A stretch of DNA of 36,029 nucleotides from Mycobacterium sp. shizuoka-1 (GCF_002723835.1 NZ_BEWG01000036.1:19299-55327); one strand, 5' to 3'. Shown: positions 1 through 7,142, counted from the stretch's first letter. Program-made: numbers and translations. Notes: generated by a model from the letters alone, not told the origin.

Positions 1-122
1 CGGGGGTGGTGTCGGATCGTCCGGCATAGGCGTCGCCTTCCTACGGAACCAGTGAGCCCTCATGCTAGGCGCGGGCCACGGCTGAGGGATACCGGCTGCT
101 GCTTTACGAACCGCCGCCAGCC

Positions 123-875
123 TCACGGCGCGACCGCCGGGCAGGTGGCGGCTGCGATGTTGCGTTCCTCGGTGGTGATCGCCAGGCCGTAGGTCACCGC
201 CACGGTGAGGTATCGGGCGATGTAGGGGCAGCGGTAGGACGGGTTCGGCGGCAGCCATGTCAGTCCTGAGTCCGACTTCTCGCGGTTGATCGCTCCGCCG
301 ACAGCAATGAGGTTCAGCGGATCGTTAGCGAACGCGACGCGCTGAGCCAGGCCCCAGTGCGCCGCCCCAGCATCCCACGAGCGCCCAAGAGCAAACACAT
401 GATCGATTTGGACCGCGGCCGGGTCACTGACGTCGAACTGAATGGTCTCAGCCGTGTACGGATCGATCAGAACCCCGGAAAGGACCTTGCACCCCTGCGT
501 GCCCGGTTTGATGGCGACATGTTCGAGCTGGCTGCGCAGGATACGCGAGCGAGTGTCACATCCGCTGTGATCGTTGGGGTCGTTCCAGGCGGGACCGAAT
601 GAACATGCTTGTCCCCGTTTGCAACTCCGGTCATAGCCGTCGACTTCAGGCAAGACCTCGACGGTGCGCACCTGTTCGAGTAGCGAACCGATCTGCTCAT
701 CAGGCACCACGGGCACCACTGGCGCGGACGGGGCTGAGACCGTGGCCGACGACGGCAGCAGTGAGGTCAATTCCTCGGGTATGCCTCCAGCTAGCACGGT
801 CAGTGTTATCGCGGCGGCCGCGGTGATCAGCAAGCGCCGCTGTAGGGACTTCATCTTCCGCTTGATCCGTGTCAT
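123..875 (-). CDS. Exported HNH endonuclease family protein (DUF1524, GmrSD C-terminal-like)
   Basis: A 250-residue protein predicted to cut nucleic acid, probably outside the membrane. It starts with a basic stretch (RIKRKMKSLQRR) followed by a hydrophobic segment at about residues 15-31, which is a signal peptide or anchor. A proline/serine/valine linker runs to about residue 60. The nuclease core carries the DUF1524 pattern: Asp158-His159 (QIDHVFALG), Asn-Asp-Pro-Leu-Asn at about 184-188 and Asn-x-x-Lys at about 197-200. Several cysteines (85, 91, 106, 129 and one near the end) suit an oxidised exported protein. The ATG at 875 has AAAGGCGG upstream. It lies 90 bp downstream of dnaB and is separated from it by two palindromes. 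Such small secreted HNH proteins are common in mycobacteria and their phages; the target is unknown. Confidence 0.8.
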   Translation of the reverse strand: MTRIKRKMKSLQRRLLITAAAAITLTVLAGGIPEELTSLLPSSATVSAPSAPVVPVVPDEQIGSLLEQVRTVEVLPEVDGYDRSCKRGQACSFGPAWNDPNDHSGCDTRSRILRSQLEHVAIKPGTQGCKVLSGVLIDPYTAETIQFDVSDPAAVQIDHVFALGRSWDAGAAHWGLAQRVAFANDPLNLIAVGGAINREKSDSGLTWLPPNPSYRCPYIARYLTVAVTYGLAITTEERNIAAATCPAVAP

Positions 876-899
876 GCGGTGCCGCCTTTCAGCGCCGAT

Positions 900-920
900 G
901 GTGATGCACGCTGCATCACC
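900..920. promoter_or_regulatory. Perfect 9-3-9 palindrome upstream of the HNH gene
   Basis: GGTGATGCA at 900-908 and TGCATCACC at 912-920 are exact inverted repeats around CGC. It lies 25 bp before the HNH ATG and just downstream of a second inverted repeat. It could be an operator for a dimeric repressor or a terminator stem for dnaB; no T-run follows, so an operator is somewhat more likely. Its 21-bp, 9-3-9 geometry is the same as that of the palindrome before the replication gene at 3729-3749, although the arm sequence differs. Confidence 0.5.
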
Positions 921-930
921 GAGGGTGTTA

Positions 931-960
931 CCTCATGCTACACCCGTAGTTAGCATGAGG
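931..960. repeat. Perfect 10-bp inverted repeat with 10-nt loop after dnaB
   Basis: CCTCATGCTA (931-940) and TAGCATGAGG (951-960) are exact reverse complements and begin 5 bp beyond the dnaB stop codon. As RNA from the leftward strand it forms a 10-bp stem without a U-tract. The arm also occurs once more at 58-67, and its core CATGCTA(GG) occurs on the minus strand at 3756-3764, so it may be a recurring protein-binding site rather than only a transcription end. Confidence 0.5.
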
Positions 961-965
961 GTTGG

Positions 966-2360
966 TTATCCGCGTGCGAGGTCGCGGAACGAGGACATGT
1001 GAAGCGTTGACGCCACGGTGCAGGTTCTCGTTGGCCCGTTCCTGTGCTTTGCCAGGATGAGGTCTGCTTCACCGGCCCGTGGGCTGTCCCGGTCGTAGCC
1101 GTCCGGGCGGTTGATAAGGATTACCAAGTCGGCATCCTGTTCCAGCTGACCGGTCTCGCGCAGGTCAGAGAGCTGTGGAACCTTGTCGACACGCTGTTCG
1201 GGTCCGCGGTTGAGCTGGCAGACCGCGGCCACCGGCACGTCAAGTTCCTTGGCCATCAACTTGAGGCTGCGCGAAAACTCCGCCACTTCTGTTTGCCGGG
1301 ACTCCACCTTTTTGCCTGAGGTCATCAGCTGCAGGTAGTCCACCACGATCAGCTGCAGATCTGTCTTCTGCTTGAGCCGGCGCGCCTTGGCGCGGATCTC
1401 CATCATGGTCAGGTTCGGGGAGTCGTCGATGAACAACGGGGCGTCGGAGATCTCGCCCATCCGCCGGGCCATCCGCGTCCAGTCGTCATCGCTCATCCGG
1501 CCGGCGCGCATGTCGGCCAGTTTGATGCGGGCCTCAGCCGACAGCAGTCGCATCACAATCTCCGACTTACTCATTTCCAAGCTGAAGATGACGCTAGCCC
1601 GTCCGTGCTTGATTGAGCAGGACCGCATAAAGTCAAGTGCCAGAGTCGATTTCCCTTGGCCGGGCCGGCCCGCGACGATGACCATCTGCCCGCCGTGCAG
1701 GCCGGTGGTCACCTCGTCGAGATCGGCGAAACCGGTCGGAACTCCTTGGCCTTGACCGCCGCCGGCCTGGATCGCGTCGATCTCGTCCATGGTCGGCTGC
1801 AGCAAGTCCTCCAGGGCCACCATGTCGTCGCTGCCGCGGTCCTCGGTGACGTCGTAGATCTCGGCCTGGGCACGGTCGACGACCTCGGCTACGTCGGCGC
1901 CGTCGGCGCCGGCGTAGCCGTACTGCACCACCCGGGTGCCGGCCTCCACCAAGCGGCGCAGGACGGCCTTCTCGGCGACGATGCCGGCGTAGTAGCCGGC
2001 ATTGGCGGCCGTGGGAACCGTGGCGATCAGCGTGTGCAGGTAGGGCGCTCCTCCGACACGCCGCAGCACGCCCCGTCGATCGAGTTCGGCGGCGACGGTC
2101 ACCGCGTCCGCCGGTTCGCCCTGGCCGAACAGGTCCAGGATCGCGTCGAAGATCTGCTGATGGTTGGGCCGGTAGAAGTCCTTGGGCCGCAACCGTTCGA
2201 GCACATCGGCGATCGCATCCTTGCTCAGCATCATCCCGCCCAGTACGGACTGCTCGGCCGCCAGGTCCTGCGGTGGCTGGCGACCGCTGTCCAGGTCGGT
2301 GTAGGGCTCCACCGCCTGCCGGCGCCGCGTGCGCGCTGGAGCATCGTCGAGATCGGTCAT
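966..2360 (-). CDS. dnaB: Replicative DNA helicase DnaB, intein-free, element-encoded
   Basis: A 464-residue hexameric 5'-3' helicase of the replication fork. The N-terminal DnaB domain (about 30-135) contains LAAEQSVLGGMML and FYRPNHQQIFDAI. A linker leads to the RecA-like domain, with Walker A GRPGQGKST (231-239), Walker B LIVVDYLQL ending near Asp341, the SLEMSK motif at about 260-265 and the late QLEQDADLV motif. The start is set at 2360 because this ATG shares an ATGA overlap with the stop of the replication gene upstream; 24 further upstream codons are open but of low complexity and are not counted. Length is normal for DnaB without an intein, unlike the M. tuberculosis chromosomal copy. 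With the preceding gene it forms an initiator-helicase pair, arguing for element-specific replication. No separate DnaC-like loader is visible. Confidence 0.93.
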   Translation of the reverse strand: MTDLDDAPARTRRRQAVEPYTDLDSGRQPPQDLAAEQSVLGGMMLSKDAIADVLERLRPKDFYRPNHQQIFDAILDLFGQGEPADAVTVAAELDRRGVLRRVGGAPYLHTLIATVPTAANAGYYAGIVAEKAVLRRLVEAGTRVVQYGYAGADGADVAEVVDRAQAEIYDVTEDRGSDDMVALEDLLQPTMDEIDAIQAGGGQGQGVPTGFADLDEVTTGLHGGQMVIVAGRPGQGKSTLALDFMRSCSIKHGRASVIFSLEMSKSEIVMRLLSAEARIKLADMRAGRMSDDDWTRMARRMGEISDAPLFIDDSPNLTMMEIRAKARRLKQKTDLQLIVVDYLQLMTSGKKVESRQTEVAEFSRSLKLMAKELDVPVAAVCQLNRGPEQRVDKVPQLSDLRETGQLEQDADLVILINRPDGYDRDSPRAGEADLILAKHRNGPTRTCTVASTLHMSSFRDLARG

Positions 2361-3670
2361 GCCGGGATCGCGTCCTCGAATTCGGCCTCGTCCGCCTCCG
2401 CGGCCAGCTCGGCGGCAATGTGCGGCCAGCACTGGTCACACACGTTCGCCATCGCCTTGAGCGGCAGTTCAGGGCGGTAAACGCCGCGCCCGGATCCACA
2501 CACCACGCAGTCGCAGCCACCGCTGATCGCCAGATCCATCAGCAGGTCGGTGCTCAGCGACGTCACCGCCGAAACCGGTTCCACCACGGCGGGTTCCGGT
2601 CGTTGATTCGCCAGGATGTCCCCGGCCCAGCGCGCCAACGCTTCCGCCAGGGGCATCTCCGGGAACATGCTGGCCACTCGACGCGCCGCTGCTGCCAACG
2701 CGGCCACCGGATCCTTCGACCGCCGCCCGAACTTCACCTCGTCGGCCCGAAGCACCTCGGCGCGCAGCTCCGGGCTGGTCACGGCCGCCACGTCGGCGTA
2801 CCGGCGGGCTTTGGCGTCGTCAGCTTCGGCACGGGCCGTTGCAGCGGCTTCGGCATCCCAGGCCTGCTGCAGCGGCCGCAGCCGCGGCCCGGAACCCACG
2901 ACGTTGCGCTGGAGGCGCCAGACCGCCAGCTTGTACGGGCGCTGCACGTCGGCGGGCATATCGGCGCTCAGCACGTCGAGGATCTGATCCGGGCGCCATC
3001 CCCGCTTCAACCGCTGCAGGATCTCGCTTCCGAGCTTCCACCGCAGGTGCTTCGGAAGGTTGGCCATAGGCTCGGGCAGCCCATCGAGGACGGTTTTTAG
3101 GTCCCCTTTGGGAACCTTCACCTCAGTCGGTCGCGAACCCGGCCGCCGCCTGTCGCAGCGGAGGGTAGGGAGGTACTTCGTTTGGTCTATATAAGGACGC
3201 GGCCCAGAAAAGGTGACGGAATCGGGCCGCGAATGGTCGCCGCAGTCGGTGATTACCCGGCCGGAGCTGTCTCGTTCGAGCACCTCGACATCGCCCACGA
3301 ACTGGCCGTGAACGGCAATCAGCGAGCGGGCACCGCGGCCCCTAGCAGGCCGATACACGATCAGGTCGGCTGCAGCTAGCCCGGCCAGCGCCCGCCCGAT
3401 GGTCTTGACGTCGTAGCGCCGCTCACCGGCCGCTGCGACAAGCTCAACGATCTGCGTCAGCGCCACCGCGTCGTCGGACAGCCTGCTCCACCCGCACAAC
3501 AAGCGCAGCACGGCCGCCAGCACGTGACGGCGTGCCCCGCGTAGCTTCAAGCCAGCGGCAGCGCCTTCAACGCGTTCGCGCACCGTGGCAGCGTCGTCGA
3601 AGGCGATCCGCTGGCGCGGCGGCCTCGACGACCCCGGCCGGCGTACGCCGCGCCTGCTGGCGGCCGACAT
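2357..3670 (-). CDS. Putative replication initiation protein, winged-helix type with C-terminal zinc-finger-like motif
   Basis: A 437-residue basic protein coupled to dnaB by an ATGA overlap. Residues about 30-120 are helix-rich, with the look of a winged-helix DNA-binding domain (VLAAVLRLLCGWSRL ... YDVKTIGRALAGLAAADLI), as in plasmid and phage initiators. The middle is a long Ala/Arg/Glu-rich helical region. Near the C-terminus CDCVVC is followed about 20 residues later by CDQC, a likely zinc site. I prefer the ATG at 3670. The reading frame is open back to an ATG at 3763, but those 31 codons run through a perfect palindrome (3729-3749) and look non-coding. The initiator role is inferred from the fold impression and the dnaB pairing; a transcriptional regulator or helicase-loader function is possible. 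Confidence 0.6.
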   Translation of the reverse strand: MSAASRRGVRRPGSSRPPRQRIAFDDAATVRERVEGAAAGLKLRGARRHVLAAVLRLLCGWSRLSDDAVALTQIVELVAAAGERRYDVKTIGRALAGLAAADLIVYRPARGRGARSLIAVHGQFVGDVEVLERDSSGRVITDCGDHSRPDSVTFSGPRPYIDQTKYLPTLRCDRRRPGSRPTEVKVPKGDLKTVLDGLPEPMANLPKHLRWKLGSEILQRLKRGWRPDQILDVLSADMPADVQRPYKLAVWRLQRNVVGSGPRLRPLQQAWDAEAAATARAEADDAKARRYADVAAVTSPELRAEVLRADEVKFGRRSKDPVAALAAAARRVASMFPEMPLAEALARWAGDILANQRPEPAVVEPVSAVTSLSTDLLMDLAISGGCDCVVCGSGRGVYRPELPLKAMANVCDQCWPHIAAELAAEADEAEFEDAIPA

Positions 3671-3728
3671 GCCGACACTGCCGGCCCCCCCACGACGGGC
3701 GGGCTGGCGAACTCCGGTTGAACTGTGT

Positions 3729-3749
3729 TCAGGGTAGGAGCTACCCTGA
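3729..3749. promoter_or_regulatory. Palindromic operator candidate upstream of the replication gene
   Basis: TCAGGGTAG (3729-3737) and CTACCCTGA (3741-3749) are exact inverted repeats around GAG. The centre is about 70 bp upstream of the chosen start of the replication protein at 3670. This spacing suits a repressor site over the promoter of the rep-dnaB unit. It also argues against the more distant start codon at 3763, which would put the palindrome inside the coding sequence. Confidence 0.55.
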
Positions 3750-3870
3750 GAACTACCTAGCATGGTGTTCTCCCTGGTGGCACAGGGACCGCGATCTCAC
3801 CGTCTGGCAGCGGTGGTTTCGACTCGAGACTCGGAGCGAGTTATTCCGGGGTTCGGATGTTCATCTCGTT

Positions 3871-3900
3871 CCAGACCCCCCCTTCGGGGGGGGGCTCTGG
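3871..3900 (-). terminator. Very stable C7-TTCG-G8 hairpin, terminator-like
   Basis: CCAGA plus seven C, a TTCG loop, eight G, one bulged C and TCTGG can fold into a 12-bp stem closed by a UUCG-class tetraloop. It lies between the end of the upstream leftward operon (4128) and the replication gene, the expected place for a terminator. No T-run follows on either strand, so it would be of the U-less type often proposed for mycobacteria, or an RNA-processing or structural element. Confidence 0.45.
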
Positions 3901-4127
3901 CGTGCGGTCCCACTATGGATTTGTCAGAAGTGGCCCCCTACTGCCGGGAACCCGATAACAGAGTCAGATCACCCCCTTGCAATCCGTGGGATGTCACGGC
4001 GCGGCATCCGATCAGCGGGTGACGGTGGACGTTGGACGGCGCTGTGCCCTCCCCCACGGCCAAGAGGCGGGATCGGCCGCCGGGGGCGGGCGTGCCGAGC
4101 CGGCGCTCTCTCCCGACGAGGCGACTT

Positions 4128-4733
4128 TCAGGCACTTCTGGTCACCGTGTTGCTGACAGGGATGCTCAGCGGCGCAGCCAGGGCGACCTCGGCTGCCGAG
4201 CGCAAGACCGCCAGCATCGATTCGCCGTCGACCTTTGCGGCGAAGTCGGTGAGCGTGGTGTGCGGCGGCAACTGCGCGCGTACCGCGGCGAGCACAGCGG
4301 CGTAGGGCGCGGCCCGGCCGGTCTGCTCCCAGGCAGTTCGCAGGGCGTCGTAGATGTAGCAGTGCGCCACCGCGGAGGCATTACCGGCCAAGGCGCCCGC
4401 CGCGGTCGTGAGCACCTCACCGACCACCGTCCCGAGCTCCCCGCCTCGCGGGGTACGACCGGCACCGGTGGTTGGACCGCTGGTAGGGCCACCGACATCC
4501 ACTCGCCGATAGGCCGCACGCAGGCAGGTCGCCAGATCAGCCACGGACTTGCCCTCTGTCGGCTGCATCGGCACCGTCACTGCGCCGTGGTGGCCAATGT
4601 GGACCTCCCAGCCGCGGTAAGCGACCTGAGCCGTGCGCGAGACGCCCTGCGCGGCGGTCTGGTCGATCTCCTCGACCTGGATCTCATCGTCGGAGCCCGC
4701 CTCGGGTCGGACTTCAAAGATGTTGCGTGTCAT
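4128..4733 (-). CDS. Element protein of unknown function
   Basis: A 201-residue soluble protein I do not recognise. The first 60 residues are acidic and then beta-like (AYRGWEVHIGHHGAVTV). A Gly/Thr/Pro-rich linker covers about residues 82-98, and the C-terminal half is Ala-rich and probably helical. There are no membrane segments and only two cysteines. The ATG at 4733 is well supported by AAGGAGG 11 nt upstream, the best ribosome binding site in the element, and the gene overlaps the end of the methyltransferase by 20 bp. It is the last gene of the WhiB-to-methylase operon, followed by the hairpin at 3871-3900. Function is unknown. Confidence 0.7.
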   Translation of the reverse strand: MTRNIFEVRPEAGSDDEIQVEEIDQTAAQGVSRTAQVAYRGWEVHIGHHGAVTVPMQPTEGKSVADLATCLRAAYRRVDVGGPTSGPTTGAGRTPRGGELGTVVGEVLTTAAGALAGNASAVAHCYIYDALRTAWEQTGRAAPYAAVLAAVRAQLPPHTTLTDFAAKVDGESMLAVLRSAAEVALAAPLSIPVSNTVTRSA

Positions 4734-5640
4734 ACGGTTTAGAACCTCCTTCGGATCGGGTGAATGTCGCCGTCATGGCCGGACGCAGCGGCCGGAACCC
4801 CACCGCATCGTCGAAACTGAGCTGTTCTGCAATGGGCCGGTTGGACCACAGCACCTCGCAGCGCGCCGTCCGGGAGCGGCCCTGCCCAGTTTTTGCCGGT
4901 ACCTCCAAGCGCGACCACCCGACCAACGCCTCGTCATAAAGCGCCGACGGGTAGCCGGAGAGGACCACAGCTGCCCGACACGCCAGCAGCGCCTCCAGCA
5001 GCTCGATGTGCTCAGCGTCGGACTTGAACTCATGGCGATACCCGGCCCCGCCGGCAGTACGGCTGGAACCCACATACGGGGGGTCGACGTAGAGGCAACA
5101 GGAGCGGTGCGCACCGTACTGGGTGATCACATCCAATGCGGGACGGCACTCCAAGCTCACCCGGTGCAGGCGCTCGGCGGCCGCGGCCATGCGTTCGGTG
5201 TAACCGTCGAGATAACCCGGCATGCTGGTCGACGATCCCGCTGGGTCGACATACATGCGCCACCCGGTGCGGCGCAGCGTGCCACCACGACTCTGGGAGA
5301 TCTGTATCCACACCAGACGCGCGACTTCCAGTTCATTCAGCACAGTGAGGTCGGCGTCCCATGCCTGCTGGTGCTCGGCCCGCGAATGCGGAGTCAGCGC
5401 GCACAGACGCGCGAGTTCAGCTGGACGCTCACGCAACACCCGCCAGAAGGTGATCAACCGCTCGTCGATGTCATTGACCGTCTCCATCGAGCTCACCGGC
5501 TTAGCGAGCAATACCGCCAGGCTTCCGCCGAAGGGTTCGACATAGTGCTGATGGCGCGGAAGAGCCGCCGCGATCCGGGTGGCCAACCGAGTTTTTCCGC
5601 CGCGGTAGGCGAACGGCGGCGTACGCGCAGGGGTGGTCAC
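4714..5640 (-). CDS. D12-class DNA adenine-N6 methyltransferase
   Basis: A 308-residue Dam-like enzyme that transfers a methyl group from S-adenosylmethionine to adenine N6 in DNA. The family signature is complete: FAYRGGKTRLA at residues 10-20, the SAM-binding YVEPFGGSLAVLL (33-45), NDID near 56-59, and the catalytic DPPY at 186-189 (LYVDPPYVGS). The start is a GTG at 5640 that overlaps the stop of the WhiA-like gene (GTGA). No restriction endonuclease gene is adjacent, so it is probably an orphan methylase for host-range protection, replication timing or gene control, as in many phages. The recognition sequence cannot be read from the protein. Confidence 0.9.
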   Translation of the reverse strand: MTTPARTPPFAYRGGKTRLATRIAAALPRHQHYVEPFGGSLAVLLAKPVSSMETVNDIDERLITFWRVLRERPAELARLCALTPHSRAEHQQAWDADLTVLNELEVARLVWIQISQSRGGTLRRTGWRMYVDPAGSSTSMPGYLDGYTERMAAAAERLHRVSLECRPALDVITQYGAHRSCCLYVDPPYVGSSRTAGGAGYRHEFKSDAEHIELLEALLACRAAVVLSGYPSALYDEALVGWSRLEVPAKTGQGRSRTARCEVLWSNRPIAEQLSFDDAVGFRPLRPAMTATFTRSEGGSKPYDTQHL

Positions 5641-6281
5641 GAGTCCATTCCGGCCGCGCGCAGGAATCGCTGCTGGTAGCGACGGTCAACGCCCGACGAT
5701 CTGGTCAGTGCGCCGCCGCAGCTCAGATCCCGCATCACCTGGTACCGCTCACCGGCGCCGGCCGCGCCCAGCCGCGTCAGCGCCTCTGCGGTCTCGGCGG
5801 CCCTGACGCCTACGCGAGCGGGGTTGTCCAGCAGCGACGTCTCGATGCCAAGGCGACCCAGCACCGTCGCTAGGGTCAGCATCATTGGCACCGACGGGCA
5901 GTACACCTTCATGCCGTGCCGGGTGAACCGTGACGCCGCATGCACCGCGCCCCTGCCGATACCTTCGGCCTCAACCAGCCCGCGGCCGAACGCCCACCGG
6001 CCGTCTTCATGTAACCCATACCGCCGCAGCGTCTCTCGTGGCCTCGGAACGTGAACCACGCCTGGCCGCGGGGAACACACGGTTGGCTCGACCAGGGTGT
6101 CGAGCACCCATCGCGCGGTGGCCTGGTGAGCGAACTCGAACTGCAGCCCACCGCCTACCCGCCGGTGCGGGGTGAAGGCCAGCAGTGCCCCCAGATGCAC
6201 GACACGCACTTGGGCGCTCGACGATAACCGGCACAGCTCGACACGCACCGCGGTTGCGAGCTCATCCATCGCCTCACTCAC
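5637..6281 (-). CDS. WhiA-like protein lacking the C-terminal HTH domain
   Basis: A 214-residue protein that I align by eye to the N-terminal two thirds of actinobacterial WhiA (M. tuberculosis Rv1423 is about 325 residues). Corresponding pieces appear in the same order: VRVELCRL ~ VKDELSRL; LGALLAFT ~ TSLLRFAG; GGGLQFEF ~ GGRVVVEAE; YCPSVPMMLTL ~ SCPGPEAALAL; GRLGI ~ RRLGV; EALTRLGA ~ ALLTRMGA; and the terminal VDRRYQQRFLRAA ~ FDDANLRRSARAA. The LAGLIDADG-like region is shortened, and the protein ends where WhiA would continue into its HTH. The GTG at 6281 overlaps the WhiB stop (GTGAGTGA); an ATG four codons later is an alternative start. WhiA and WhiB-type proteins act together on cell-division and sporulation genes in Streptomyces, so its place beside whiB is notable. 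The homology should be confirmed by profile search. Confidence 0.65.
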   Translation of the reverse strand: MSEAMDELATAVRVELCRLSSSAQVRVVHLGALLAFTPHRRVGGGLQFEFAHQATARWVLDTLVEPTVCSPRPGVVHVPRPRETLRRYGLHEDGRWAFGRGLVEAEGIGRGAVHAASRFTRHGMKVYCPSVPMMLTLATVLGRLGIETSLLDNPARVGVRAAETAEALTRLGAAGAGERYQVMRDLSCGGALTRSSGVDRRYQQRFLRAAGMDS

Positions 6282-6615
6282 GCCGGCATCCCTTGCCAGG
6301 GCGGGGTGGGGCCGCGCCCGCTGACACCGCGGCGATCTCGCGCAACTGATTCATCGCTGCGGCCCAACCTTTGCTCTTGCGGCGCTCGGGGACGAACACA
6401 CCCGCATAGATCCCGGACTGCTGCTCGGCGGCGACGGCCTCGGCCGCGCACCGTCTCCGAACCGGGCAGCGCTGGCACATCTGTTGCAGATAGGTCCACA
6501 CCGGCTGCGCGGGCCTCCGCTCGGATGTCCAGAGCTCAGGAGCATCGGGAGTCTCGCGAAAGCACACCGCCTCGGCTCCCCAATGCTCCTCCGTAACCGC
6601 GGGCAGTGATGTCAT
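6274..6615 (-). CDS. WhiB-family Fe-S cluster transcription factor
   Basis: A 113-residue Wbl protein. Four cysteines fit the family: Cys18 (EAVCFRE), then Cys47-x2-Cys50-x5-Cys56 (MCQRCPVRRRC), which bind a [4Fe-4S] cluster. The usual G-[VI]-W-G-G turn is present as a variant (SGIYAGVF), followed by the basic PERRKSKGW segment that contacts DNA. The ATG at 6615 shares an ATGA overlap with the upstream gene stop, so the 39 extra upstream codons are rejected. It overlaps the WhiA-like gene by 8 bp. Wbl proteins normally bind sigma A region 4 and modulate promoters. Phage-borne copies are known; the WhiB of mycobacteriophage TM4 inhibits host WhiB2 and blocks septation. Confidence 0.9.
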   Translation of the reverse strand: MTSLPAVTEEHWGAEAVCFRETPDAPELWTSERRPAQPVWTYLQQMCQRCPVRRRCAAEAVAAEQQSGIYAGVFVPERRKSKGWAAAMNQLREIAAVSAGAAPPRPGKGCRRE

Positions 6616-7142
6616 CGCACCAGGCCCTGCATGGGCGACCGCCCGGAAATCTCGGCGATGAACCGAACCGCCATCGCCGCCACACGAACCGCGGCCGGGC
6701 GCGCCGGGTCGTCGAAGCGCACCGCCGACCACAGGGACTCGTATTCGCGCTTGAGATAACCGAACCCTTCATGACTGGACGCCAATGTCCGGCCGACCGG
6801 CCCGACATCACCGATGGCGCAGTGGCATTCCCGCGCGGCCGCCGCGTAGCGCTGCGATGCTGGCCCACTCTCGTAGAGGTCGGCAACGAACCGCAGCGCC
6901 ATAGCGCCGACCTGCACTGCCTCGGCACGCGCTCTGCCGATCCGGTTGGCCCGGACCTCGTCCCAAAGCTCGTCGACCTCCTCAGCCAGCACCATCGCCG
7001 CTTCCTCGGCCGAGCAGAAGACGCCCGGGAATGCCTCCAGCGCCGCGCGTAGTTCATCACCGATCGCCAGTTCGGCATTGCGGCAACGGTCTTCGGCGTC
7101 GATGGTGGCGCAGGCGCTGAACATCAGGCGCGGAGTTCTCAT
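6612..7142 (-). CDS. MazG-like all-helical protein with internal duplication
   Basis: A 176-residue protein containing two copies of a helical unit. Copy 1 (about 53-90) has AEEVDELWDEV and, 20 residues later, AMALRFVADL. Copy 2 (about 130-165) has KREYESLWSAV and then AMAVRFIAEI. Copy 1 resembles the EExxE ... metal-binding helices of MazG-type NTP pyrophosphohydrolases; copy 2 lacks some acidic residues and may be structural. If active it would hydrolyse (d)NTPs to monophosphates, a common phage accessory function. The ATG at 7142 has an ATGA overlap with the tiny upstream gene, and the stop has the same overlap with whiB. Family assignment rests on motif spacing only and could be wrong; a purely structural helical-hairpin protein is the alternative. 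Confidence 0.5.
   Translation of the reverse strand: MRTPRLMFSACATIDAEDRCRNAELAIGDELRAALEAFPGVFCSAEEAAMVLAEEVDELWDEVRANRIGRARAEAVQVGAMALRFVADLYESGPASQRYAAAARECHCAIGDVGPVGRTLASSHEGFGYLKREYESLWSAVRFDDPARPAAVRVAAMAVRFIAEISGRSPMQGLVR

Larger units (their letters stand above)
3671..4127. other. 457-bp non-coding block between element operons; possible origin or structured RNA
   Basis: No convincing gene is seen here. It contains a 21-bp palindrome (3729-3749), a strong C7/G8 hairpin with a TTCG loop (3871-3900), and an 8-bp inverted repeat GGGACCGC (3785-3792) / GCGGTCCC (3904-3911) that encloses the hairpin. A CATGCTAGG motif lies on the minus strand at 3756-3764. The block sits directly upstream of the initiator and helicase genes, where a replication origin and the promoter of the replication genes would be expected. 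I find no clear iterons and no AT-rich stretch, so origin function is only a suggestion. Confidence 0.4.

Noticed and set aside
966..2360. Intein within DnaB, as in M. tuberculosis
   Set aside because: The Walker A and neighbouring motifs are contiguous and the protein has normal length, so no intein is present.
2361..2432. A 24-codon extension of DnaB upstream of 2360
   Set aside because: It is Gly/Arg-rich and is the replication gene read in another frame; the ATGA overlap at 2360 is the natural start.
3671..3763. A 31-codon N-terminal extension of the replication protein to an ATG at 3763
   Set aside because: It runs through a perfect 21-bp palindrome and encodes a Ser/Gly/Arg-rich stretch unlike the rest; the ATG at 3670 is preferred, though not proven.
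3938..4135. A 65-codon frame on the minus strand starting with GTG at 4135, overlapping the stop of the unknown gene
   Set aside because: No ribosome binding site, no recognisable motif and an unbiased composition; it may be real but cannot be supported, so the region is described as non-coding.
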